Under the pieces are notes generated by a model. That model ran no database searches and had not been told where the DNA came from. It saw only the letters and a list, made by a program, of their open reading frames with translations. From the NCBI GenBank assembly GCA_050250695.1, contig JBFWOE010000038.1, positions 1 through 22,164 on the forward strand: 22,164 bases of DNA, given 5' to 3'. The position numbers and the translations under genes were made by a program. Below are positions 8,000 to 14,897 of the stretch, one piece after another. How positions within the stretch are numbered: position 1 is the stretch's first letter; every line of letters starts with the position of its first letter. Source of the DNA: Ga0077527 sp050250695. Lineage in GTDB: Bacteria; Pseudomonadota; Gammaproteobacteria; Burkholderiales; SG8-41.

Positions 8000-8120
8000 G
8001 ATGGAGCGAACTGAAGTGGGAATCCAGGTTTCTTCCCCCTATCGTCGGAATCGGTGTTTGTGGACGGGTGAACCGCGAGCCACAGATTTGACTGTCCAGT
8101 CTGCCCCTTTCGAGGTGTTG

Positions 8121-8148
8121 TTGTCCAGCAAATCAGGCACTTTTAAAT
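8121..8148 (+). promoter_or_regulatory. candidate promoter upstream of an orphan terminator
   Basis: TTGTCC (8121-8126), a 16-base spacer and TTAAAT (8143-8148) each match the sigma70 consensus at four of six positions. It points toward the terminator at 8315-8336 and has no plus-strand gene in front of it. Confidence 0.25.
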
Positions 8149-8314
8149 AGCCATTAGGCGCGAAGGGAATTATGCGAGATGTTTCACAAATTTTCGGTTC
8201 ATGGTCCCGGAAAAATGCGGCAAGCGATTGCCCGCCTTGCAGTCGAAGGCGATGCAGAAAGGCTATACGTCCGGGCGGCGGTCTTGTGACGATGCCGCCG
8301 TGAACGCCGGCATC

Positions 8315-8336
8315 AACGCTGCTGCAGCGTTTTTTT
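8315..8336 (+). terminator. intrinsic terminator, plus strand, without an obvious upstream gene
   Basis: A perfect 7-bp stem (AACGCTG / CAGCGTT) with a CTG loop is followed by an unbroken T run to 8336. On the minus strand the hairpin has an A run on its 5' side but no T run on its 3' side, so it would not serve as a normal terminator for the sulfatase operon, though it could protect that message's 3' end. Confidence 0.55.
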
Positions 8337-8372
8337 CTGGAAGCGTGCGGTTAGACGAAGTGTCGCTGTTCC

Positions 8373-9914
8373 TCAGTAAATCCCGACCGGTTCGTCGAAT
8401 CGGTCCCGGATGCTGCCGGGACGTGCCCGCAGCAGTTCCGTCATGCGCCTGCGTTCCGCGGCATGTCCGGGGTCACTCCAGAGGTTTTGCATCTCGTCGG
8501 GGTCGTTGGCGAGATCGTAGAGTTCCCCTTCGCCGGTCGTCATTTCCATGGTGAGCTTGTGCGTGCGGGAGCGCACGGTGCGCAGGTCGAGGGCAACGCC
8601 GCAACGTACCGGCAGCAGGCTCCATTCGGAATACGCCGCCTCGCGGCCACCAGCATCGCCGGCCATCAGCGGCCGCAGGCTCCTGCTTTGCGCGCCCGGC
8701 GGCAGAGCCAGGCCTGCGTAATCGCAGAAGGTGGCGGCAAGGTCCAGTGTGGACACCGGGTCAGCAACGACTTTGCCACGTGGCACGCCTGGTCCGGCCA
8801 GCACCATGCCCACCCGCAGCACACCCTCGTATGCCATTGGTCCCTTGAGATACAGGCCGTGGTCGCCCAGGAATTCGCCATGATCCGTGGTGTAGACGAC
8901 CAGGGTGTTTTCCTCGATGCCCATGTCACGCACGGCGTTCATGATGCGCCCGACGTTGTGATCAATCAGCGAAATCATGCCGAAGTAGTTGGCTGTCATG
9001 TGGGTCAGTTGGGCATCGGTCTGGTTGAGGACGCGTGATACGTTTTTGCGGTGTTCCTTCAGTCTCGGGTCGGACACCTGCGGTTCGCCTTCCAGCGAAG
9101 CGCGGTGCCACCAGGGACGTTTGTCGAGGTCCAGCGTGCGATGCCGCGGCAGCGTTACGGTTTCGTGCGGGTACATCCGGCTCCAGGGTTCGGGCGGTGC
9201 GTAGGGATGGTGCGGATCGGGAAACGAAACCCACATGCAGATCGGGCGCTGCGCATCACGGTCTTTGAGCGACTGGATGGCCTGGTCCGCCACCCAGGTG
9301 CTGGTATGCCAGGCTTCGGGCAGTGCCGAATTCCAGGTGTTTGCAGCGCCGGTATCCGGTGGCAGCGCCGTCGTGTGCAGTTTCAGCGCTTCGTCTCCTT
9401 CGCCGCGCGAATAAAACCAGCGCTCGTAGTGTTGGCCAGCCGGCGGGCGTTCGGGCGGGCGCTTGCGGTGAAGGTGTCCCATGATGCAAAGGTTGACGTG
9501 ATCGAAGCCCATGTAGGGACCCGTCCAGTCGGCGTCGTATTGCGACGAGCTGTGCCTGCATTCCGGGGAGCCTGTGGCCTTGAAGGTTTCGAAGGTCGAG
9601 AAATGTGCCTTGCCGATGAACGTGGTCTGGTAACCCGAGCGGCCGAGCAATCCGGCAAAACCGTCGGCTGCGATCGCCGGATCGAGATCGATGCCGTTGT
9701 CGTGGACGCCATGGGTCAGCGGCAGCATGCCGGTCAGGATGGAAGCCCGGGCCGGCTGGCAGACGATGTTGGGCGTGATGCAGGCGTCGAAGCGGGTGCC
9801 GGCGCGGGCCAGTGCCTCGACATGCGGTGATCGCACGCCGCGGCCCGCAAAAGCGCCGAAGCAGTCGGCGCGCTGCATGTCAGAGGTGATGAAGAGGATG
9901 TTCGGTTTGTTCAT
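8373..9914 (-). CDS. sulfatase family hydrolase (arylsulfatase / phosphonate monoester hydrolase type)
   Basis: This 513-aa alkaline-phosphatase-superfamily enzyme would hydrolyse a sulfate ester or a phosphonate or phosphate monoester. It has the sulfatase signature CQPARASILTG, with C52-x-P54-x-R56, whose cysteine would be converted to formylglycine. Metal and substrate residues are visible at D12 (FITSDMQ), K102/H104 (IGKAHF), PHHPY near 234-238, and D344-H345 in YTTDHGEFLGDHGLYLKG, followed by K358. The C-terminus contains ELYDLANDPDEMQNL, typical of the family. There is no signal peptide, so the substrate is probably imported first. It is the last gene of the minus-strand operon, nine bases after the receptor gene and without a clear Shine-Dalgarno, so coupling is likely. 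The true substrate class cannot be decided from sequence. Confidence 0.88.
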   Translation of the reverse strand: MNKPNILFITSDMQRADCFGAFAGRGVRSPHVEALARAGTRFDACITPNIVCQPARASILTGMLPLTHGVHDNGIDLDPAIAADGFAGLLGRSGYQTTFIGKAHFSTFETFKATGSPECRHSSSQYDADWTGPYMGFDHVNLCIMGHLHRKRPPERPPAGQHYERWFYSRGEGDEALKLHTTALPPDTGAANTWNSALPEAWHTSTWVADQAIQSLKDRDAQRPICMWVSFPDPHHPYAPPEPWSRMYPHETVTLPRHRTLDLDKRPWWHRASLEGEPQVSDPRLKEHRKNVSRVLNQTDAQLTHMTANYFGMISLIDHNVGRIMNAVRDMGIEENTLVVYTTDHGEFLGDHGLYLKGPMAYEGVLRVGMVLAGPGVPRGKVVADPVSTLDLAATFCDYAGLALPPGAQSRSLRPLMAGDAGGREAAYSEWSLLPVRCGVALDLRTVRSRTHKLTMEMTTGEGELYDLANDPDEMQNLWSDPGHAAERRRMTELLRARPGSIRDRFDEPVGIY

Positions 9915-9923
9915 TCGGTTTTT

Positions 9924-10937
9924 TTATTTAGCAGAAGCGTTGGCCAATTTGACAACAGCTGCCCAGCGGTCGATTTCAGCTTCGAGAAACCGGCTGAATT
10001 CTTCGGGTTTGAGCGCTGCAGCATCGAGGCCGAGCGCCGCCAGCTGTTCCCTGCCTTTGCCCGTTGCCAGGGTTTTGGAAAGTTCTGCATGCAATCGATC
10101 AATGACCGGTCGCGGTGTTCCGGCCGGTGCAAGAAGTCCGATCCAGTTGACGATGTCGAAAGACGGATATCCTGATTCCGCGACGGTCGGTACGTCTGGA
10201 AGTCCTGTCGCTCGCCTGGAGCCGGTGGTGCCTATTGCGCGAACCCTGCCTGCCTTGACGAGGGGCAGCGAAGGCGCCATGCCGAGAAACATCAGACTGA
10301 CCTGTCCGGCCATCAGATCCGCGGTCGCGGGGCCGCCGCCTTTGTAAGGTACGTGCAGCAGCTTGAGTCCGGTCAGGGAGGAGAACAATTCTCCCGCAAG
10401 GTGCGGCGGTGTGCCGATGCCGGACGAAGCATAAGCGATCTGACCGGGACGCGATTTGGCGAATCCTACCAGTTCCTTGACGGTCCTGACTGGCAGTGAA
10501 GGGTGCACCAGTAGGACATTCGGCGCGCTGGCCACGAGGTAAACAGGTTGGAAATGCCGGCGCGGATCGTACGGAGTGTGTTTGGACAGGCTGGGGTTGA
10601 TGGCAAATGAGGGCGACACCATGATCAGCGTGTAGCCGTCAGGGTTTGCTTTTGCAGCCAGGTCGGCACCAAGGCTGCCGCCGGCTCCCGGCCGGTTGTC
10701 GACGACGAACTGTTTGCCGAGGGCGGGGGTCAACCTGGCAGCGACAATCCGTGCAACCGTGTCGATCTGTCCGCCGGGTGCAAACGGTGCGATGACGCGT
10801 ACCGGCCGGTTCGGGTAGTCCTGGGCGTCGGCAGTCGTATTGCTTGCGAATGTCGCGCAGGCCACGGCGAGGGCGAGGAAGGCGGCACTGATTTTCGAAG
10901 GGGTTGAATTGCCGGCAGCGAGTGAAGGGTTGTGCAT
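9924..10937 (-). CDS. tripartite tricarboxylate transporter substrate-binding protein (Bug family)
   Basis: This 337-aa periplasmic receptor belongs to the Bug/TctC family, which captures small carboxylates and related compounds. A signal peptide is evident (ISAAFLALAVACATFAS), with likely cleavage near ADAQ-DYPNRPVRVI. Family landmarks follow in order: PFAPGGQIDTVARIVA, NRPGAGGSLGADLAAKANPDGYTL, YASSGIGTPPHLAGELF, LLHVPYKGGGPATADLMAGQV, and GLPDVPTVAESGYP. The ATG at 10937 is chosen over one 14 codons upstream because GGAG sits eight bases before it. No TctA or TctB membrane component is in the window, so it either uses a distant transporter or serves a sensing role, as is common for this expanded family. 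The operon position suggests it binds the compound handled by its two neighbours. Confidence 0.92.
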   Translation of the reverse strand: MHNPSLAAGNSTPSKISAAFLALAVACATFASNTTADAQDYPNRPVRVIAPFAPGGQIDTVARIVAARLTPALGKQFVVDNRPGAGGSLGADLAAKANPDGYTLIMVSPSFAINPSLSKHTPYDPRRHFQPVYLVASAPNVLLVHPSLPVRTVKELVGFAKSRPGQIAYASSGIGTPPHLAGELFSSLTGLKLLHVPYKGGGPATADLMAGQVSLMFLGMAPSLPLVKAGRVRAIGTTGSRRATGLPDVPTVAESGYPSFDIVNWIGLLAPAGTPRPVIDRLHAELSKTLATGKGREQLAALGLDAAALKPEEFSRFLEAEIDRWAAVVKLANASAK

Positions 10938-10984
10938 TGGGGCAGTCTCCTGACAGGAATGTGATGTGATGGCACCCAAAGGGG

Positions 10985-11821
10985 CTAAGCAGGGTTTCGG
11001 GCCGCACCGGCGGGACGCGAGCTGTCGCCGGAGACGATGGAGAAATTGACCGCACGGCCGAGGCCGCGGCGGAAATTCTCGACGCGCATGATCTGGCCCG
11101 GGGTCACGTTGGCTAGGTTCACGTCTGGTCCGAAGTCGTGGATCAGTTTTGCGTGCTGTTCCGGAAAGCGGTAGGGGTCGACTTCGATGACGATGCTGGA
11201 AAACCAGGGCTGGTCTGCGAGCGTTTTCATGGCGCCGGGATCATGCGCAACCATCAGGTCGATTTCACACTGCTCGACGGTCATGTGCCGGATGCCCTGT
11301 TCGCCGATGGAATGGACCAGGCCGGCCAGTTCATCCATGCCGATCGGCTGTTCCGGATTCTTGCGCCCGAATTCGTAGACGATGGCGATGCCCTGGTTCT
11401 GGAACAGGTCGATCATGCGCCTGCGTTCGTCATCCGTCAGCGTAATGTAATTCTCGGAAATTTCCAGCGCCGGGATGCCCAGCTGCCTGAGCAATCTCAC
11501 CAGTTCGTCGATCTGGTTCCTTTGCCAGGCATACTCGAACAGGATCCCCCCGGCGAAAGGCTTGATCCCGGCGTCGCGATAAAGGGAGGCGACGCGTTTG
11601 ACCATGGGCGCCGGAATCAGCAGGGCGTTCATGGCGAATATCTTTGCCGAATCGATGAAGTCTGCGGCGACTTCGAGCAGGTTGCGTATGCCGGTTTCGC
11701 CGCCGCTCCAGCCAAAAGTGTCCGGGCCGAAATCGATCATCGAGGTGATGCCCTGGTGGCGGGGCTTGGGCTGGCGGGTGGGCAGCGCCAGTTCGGCTGG
11801 GTCGGGCGGTATCAACGGCAT
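10985..11821 (-). CDS. divergent phosphosulfolactate synthase (ComA)-like protein
   Basis: This 278-aa TIM-barrel protein belongs to the (2R)-phospho-3-sulfolactate synthase family, whose founder ComA adds sulfite to phosphoenolpyruvate in coenzyme M synthesis. Shared landmarks, recalled from Methanocaldococcus ComA, are K60 after FIDSA, GIKPFAGGILFEYA (85-98), EISENYITLTDDER (120-133), YEFGRK (149-154), and FGPDVNLANV followed by FRRGLG (230-255). Two motifs differ. The GWGT after the lysine is replaced by IFAMN, and the EGRESG loop is replaced by VEQCEID. The reaction may therefore differ from that of ComA. The ATG at 11821 has GGAGG eight bases upstream. It is the first gene of the operon and carries the promoter at 11922-11950. 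No other coenzyme M gene is nearby, so a catabolic or detoxifying role is more likely than cofactor synthesis. Confidence 0.8.
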   Translation of the reverse strand: MPLIPPDPAELALPTRQPKPRHQGITSMIDFGPDTFGWSGGETGIRNLLEVAADFIDSAKIFAMNALLIPAPMVKRVASLYRDAGIKPFAGGILFEYAWQRNQIDELVRLLRQLGIPALEISENYITLTDDERRRMIDLFQNQGIAIVYEFGRKNPEQPIGMDELAGLVHSIGEQGIRHMTVEQCEIDLMVAHDPGAMKTLADQPWFSSIVIEVDPYRFPEQHAKLIHDFGPDVNLANVTPGQIMRVENFRRGLGRAVNFSIVSGDSSRPAGAARNPA

Positions 11822-11912
11822 TGCAGGTTCCTCCGGTCGATGGTTGTTGTCTGTCGCGCAGCGGTTCCGGTGTCATGCGGTGATCGGCAGACGAAGCGGG
11901 CTGCTGGCGGCT

Positions 11913-11935
11913 TATGAGCCGAGTATATGAGCCGA
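11913..11935. repeat. direct repeat of TATGAGCCGA flanking a -10 box
   Basis: TATGAGCCGA occurs at 11913-11922 and again at 11926-11935, thirteen bases apart start to start. The repeat brackets the minus-strand -10 box (11922-11927), so a protein bound here would be expected to affect initiation. Confidence 0.6.
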
Positions 11936-11950
11936 TGTGTATGATGGGAA
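11922..11950 (-). promoter_or_regulatory. predicted sigma70 promoter of the ComA-like/receptor/sulfatase operon
   Basis: On the minus strand, TTCCCA (11945-11950), a 17-base spacer and TATACT (11922-11927) match the consensus at four and five of six positions. Transcription would begin near 11914, leaving a leader of about 93 bases before the ATG at 11821. Confidence 0.55.
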
Positions 11951-11955
11951 CAATG

Positions 11956-11971
11956 ACTCATATAGATGAGT
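11956..11971. promoter_or_regulatory. candidate operator: perfect inverted repeat in the divergent spacer
   Basis: ACTCAT-ATAG-ATGAGT is a perfect 6-bp inverted repeat. It lies just upstream of the minus-strand -35 box and runs into TATAAA (11971-11976), a possible -10 for the regulator gene. The ATGAG core recurs in the direct repeat at 11913-11935. The position suits autoregulation by the adjacent GntR/UTRA protein. Confidence 0.5.
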
Positions 11972-12006
11972 ATAAAAAACATGATTTATAAACAAGGACT
12001 TGAGTC

Positions 12007-12786
12007 ATGACCCGCTTGCAGGATGCCAGTCCGCTAAGGATTCGCGCTGCGGCTGTGCTCAGCGACCGGCTTTATCTCCGGGTGAAAACCGCACTCACAG
12101 AAGGTCTGAGTGAAGGGCGTTGGGCATTCGGGGAATCGATACCCAGCGAGAACGCGCTGTCGCGCCAGTTTGGCGTCAGCATCGGGACTGTCCGTCATGC
12201 CATTGACGAACTGGTTACCGAAGGCATTCTCGTCCGTCAGCACGGGCGCGGGACCTTCGTGGCGAGCCATACCCGCGATTACCTGTACAACGTTTTTTTC
12301 CGGATTGTCGACCCGGATGGCGGCCGGCAGCGTGCTTCCCCGAGGCTGATTTCATTCCGCCGCGGTTATGCGGATGCGACGACGGCAACGCAGCTGCGCA
12401 TCGCGAGGGGTGCGGCCATTTACCGGATCGTCAACGCCATCATGCTCGATGGAAGAGCCGTCGCGTGCGACGACATTCGCCTGCCGCAACGTCTGTTTCC
12501 TGCGTTGACGCGCGACGAGGTGGCGCAGCGTGACCGTACGGTGTACGGGGTACTCCAGCAGCACTACGGCGTGGATGCCTTGTGGGCCAAAGAACTGATT
12601 ACGGCGGTCCGTGCCGGAGCGTGGGCCGGTTCGATACTCGGCCTGCGGGCCAATTCACCGGTGCTGCGCCTGCAGCGTACGGCCTATTCCTACAAGGAAC
12701 TGCCGATCGATTTTCGATATCGCTACATCTCCACGAAGAGGCATAGCTATCTGAGCCTGCTGGGCAGGGCAAGCGGGATCGATTGA
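12007..12786 (+). CDS. GntR family transcriptional regulator, HutC/UTRA subfamily
   Basis: This 259-aa repressor-type protein has an N-terminal winged helix-turn-helix at about residues 23-86 (FGESIPSENALSRQFGVSIGTVRHAIDELVTEGILVRQHGRGTFV), the classic GntR pattern. A C-terminal UTRA ligand-binding domain follows at about 105-250 (RGAAIYRIVNAIMLDGRAVACDDIRLP and RANSPVLRLQRTAYSYKELPIDFRYRYI). Such regulators usually release DNA on binding a small metabolite of the pathway they control. AAGGA lies eight bases before the ATG. It is divergent from the ComA-like operon across 185 bases containing repeats suited to a dimeric regulator, so it very probably controls that operon and itself. The effector is not identifiable. 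Confidence 0.92.
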   Translation: MTRLQDASPLRIRAAAVLSDRLYLRVKTALTEGLSEGRWAFGESIPSENALSRQFGVSIGTVRHAIDELVTEGILVRQHGRGTFVASHTRDYLYNVFFRIVDPDGGRQRASPRLISFRRGYADATTATQLRIARGAAIYRIVNAIMLDGRAVACDDIRLPQRLFPALTRDEVAQRDRTVYGVLQQHYGVDALWAKELITAVRAGAWAGSILGLRANSPVLRLQRTAYSYKELPIDFRYRYISTKRHSYLSLLGRASGID

Positions 12787-12806
12787 ATGTTTGCTGCGGC
12801 TGTTTC

Positions 12807-14879
12807 TCAGGCCGTCAGCTTGCGGTAGATGTCCGCCACTTTCAGCGGCAGTCGCTTGACGTCATCCACCAGCGTCCAGTTTACCGGGCCGTAGAGGTGC
12901 GGCAGGTAGTCGCGGGCCTCGCTGTCAATGGTGATGCAGAAAGGTTTGACCCCCGAGCGGTGGGCTTCGAGCAGCGCCTGCCGCGTGTCCTCGATGCCGT
13001 ATTCGCCGCGGTACTGGTCACTGTAGTCGTCCGGTTTTCCGTCGGACAGCGTGATCAATAACTTGGTGCGCGCATCCACTGCGTTCAGCACCCTGGTCAG
13101 GTGGCGGATGGCCGCGCCCATGCGTGTGTAATCCTGCGGTGTGATGCCGGCAATGCGCTGGCGCACAGTGTCGCCATAAGCCTCGTCGAAGCGCTTGATG
13201 CGGTAGATTTCGCAACGCTTGCGGGTGAGTCCGGAAAATCCGTAGATTGCGTAGCGGTCACCCAGCACTTCCAGCGCTTCACAGAGCATCACCAGGGATT
13301 CGCGTTCGGCTTCGTTTATCCAGCCCTTGGTCGAGCCGCTCATGTCGACCATGAACAGTGCGGCGAGATCCCGCTCGTTCCTGTGGCGGCGGGTGTGCAG
13401 GCGATCGGTCAGTTCGCGACCGTTTCTCAGATCGGCATGGCCGGCCACCAGCGCGTCGAAGTCGATGTCGTCGCCGGTGGACTGGCGCTTCAGCACTTTG
13501 TCCTCGCTGCGGAGCATTTCGAAAGTGCGTTTCAGCTGTAATACCTGCGGCCTGAATTTGCGCAGCGTGTCTTCGACGAAGCTGCCGGCAGCAGGGCTGA
13601 TCTCGAGTTCGCGCAGCGCGCACCAGTTCTTGCGATAGTGCCGTCGCCTGTGATCCCACTCGTTGTAGAAATGCACGCCGACTTCGCGGTCATCCCGTAC
13701 ATCGGCGGCTTCTTCGCCGGGGTGGGCGTCCGGAGGGATGCCGGCGTGTTGCAGGTAATCGTCGGGGATTTCGCCCAGATCCTGCAGCACGGACTCGATC
13801 AGTTGCCGCACATGTCCAGGCGGCGTGACCGGGGCGCCGTCGAAGCGCAGTTCGAATTCGAGGCTGCCGTCGTCGCGGGCGTCCGCTGCTGCGCGGATGC
13901 TGAAGCGTTCCAGTGATTGCGCGCCGGGTTCTGCGGCAGGATCGTGTTCGCGGGCGAGTTCTGCCAGTGCAGCCGCCAGTTCGCCTTGTTCGCGCCGGAT
14001 GCGCCGGTCGCGAACGCCATGCCCCCCCGGGCACAGTGTCGCATGCCAGGCATGGCGGGGCGGATCGATGATGCCGTAGAACTGCTTGAGCAATGCCAGG
14101 CTGTCCTGCACCGTTGCCCCGGGAGCAGTGAGCGCGGCGCAACGTTGATCGATGGTGCCGCCACGCAGCCGCACCAGGTCGCGGGCAATGCCCGGCAGTG
14201 CACGGGCGATGCGGGCTTCGAGCCGCAGGTTTTCGAAGTAGGCGAGCAGTGCAGTGGCGCGTTGCGGATCGGCATATTCGCTGCATGCCGCAGTGAGGTC
14301 GATGTGGAACGTGCCGTAGCGCCCTTGCGCCCAGAGCAGCGTTGTCAACACCTTGTATATACTGAAATTTCCGGAACGGGTCTGCAGTGCCGCGACCTGC
14401 GACGGCAGATAAATCGTCTCGGTATCGGTCCAGGCTTCGGCCGCGGTATCGAGTTTCAGCGGTCGTCCGGCGAGTCCGCAGACAAACAGTTCGAGGATGT
14501 GGGCGTATTCCCCGAAGTGGGCAATCTGCGCGCCGGCTGCGACCGGCGTCCATGATCCGACCTGTTTCAGCACTTCGCTGCCGCGATGCAGGCCCTCTCG
14601 GTCGTAGGCATCCATGGCCTGGATGATCCAGGCTTCGATGGCAGGCTGATCCAGTTTTGCGAATGCCGCCGGCGCTGCGGCGGTGAACTGGTAGGCCAGT
14701 TCATAGTTGCTGCGGGCAATGACTTCGATCCAGTGCAACGCGAAGTCCTGTTGCGCGCGTGGCAATCGGGTAAGCGCTTGTGCAAGTGGAGCCGCGGTGC
14801 GCCGCGAAGACAGCACCGGACCGAGCAGGTAATCGAGCTGTTTGTCCAGTTCGGCTTCGGTAAACGGCAGCGCAATCAT
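12807..14879 (-). CDS. CbbO/NorD-type von Willebrand factor A protein
   Basis: This 690-aa cytosolic protein has a long, mostly helical N-terminal region, an acidic charged middle, and a C-terminal vWA domain. The MIDAS motif is FMVDMSGSTKGW, with D512, S514 and S516. Further vWA landmarks are IYGFSGLTRKRCEIYRIK, DYTRMGAAIRHLTRVL and LLITLSDGKPDDY. CbbO and NorD pair with the AAA+ ATPases CbbQ and NorQ to remodel and activate a client enzyme: Rubisco for CbbQO, nitric oxide reductase for NorQD. It lies 18 bases downstream of the ATPase gene, so the two form one operon. Neither client enzyme is in the window, so no symbol is given. The gene converges on the GntR gene with 20 bases between them. 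Confidence 0.88.
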   Translation of the reverse strand: MIALPFTEAELDKQLDYLLGPVLSSRRTAAPLAQALTRLPRAQQDFALHWIEVIARSNYELAYQFTAAAPAAFAKLDQPAIEAWIIQAMDAYDREGLHRGSEVLKQVGSWTPVAAGAQIAHFGEYAHILELFVCGLAGRPLKLDTAAEAWTDTETIYLPSQVAALQTRSGNFSIYKVLTTLLWAQGRYGTFHIDLTAACSEYADPQRATALLAYFENLRLEARIARALPGIARDLVRLRGGTIDQRCAALTAPGATVQDSLALLKQFYGIIDPPRHAWHATLCPGGHGVRDRRIRREQGELAAALAELAREHDPAAEPGAQSLERFSIRAAADARDDGSLEFELRFDGAPVTPPGHVRQLIESVLQDLGEIPDDYLQHAGIPPDAHPGEEAADVRDDREVGVHFYNEWDHRRRHYRKNWCALRELEISPAAGSFVEDTLRKFRPQVLQLKRTFEMLRSEDKVLKRQSTGDDIDFDALVAGHADLRNGRELTDRLHTRRHRNERDLAALFMVDMSGSTKGWINEAERESLVMLCEALEVLGDRYAIYGFSGLTRKRCEIYRIKRFDEAYGDTVRQRIAGITPQDYTRMGAAIRHLTRVLNAVDARTKLLITLSDGKPDDYSDQYRGEYGIEDTRQALLEAHRSGVKPFCITIDSEARDYLPHLYGPVNWTLVDDVKRLPLKVADIYRKLTA

Positions 14880-14897
14880 GGCGGCTGCGCTGGCCGG

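Larger units (their letters stand above)
8000..8372. other. non-coding spacer between kinase and sulfatase genes
   Basis: No convincing protein gene is visible in these 373 bases. An open frame on the plus strand starting at 8201 runs into the sulfatase 3' end and looks like a shadow. The stretch holds the 5' region of the kinase gene, a candidate plus-strand promoter near 8121-8148 and an intrinsic terminator at 8315-8336. Together they could bound a small RNA. Confidence 0.5.

Noticed and set aside
8201..8554. A 117-codon plus-strand frame starting in the kinase-sulfatase spacer.
   Set aside because: It has no ribosome-binding site, is cut by an intrinsic terminator at 8315-8336, and its second half is antisense to the sulfatase gene.
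13690..14553. A 287-codon minus-strand frame inside the CbbO/NorD-like gene.
   Set aside because: It is a same-strand wrong-frame shadow with Arg/Pro-rich, low-complexity translation. The vWA protein frame has clear motifs.
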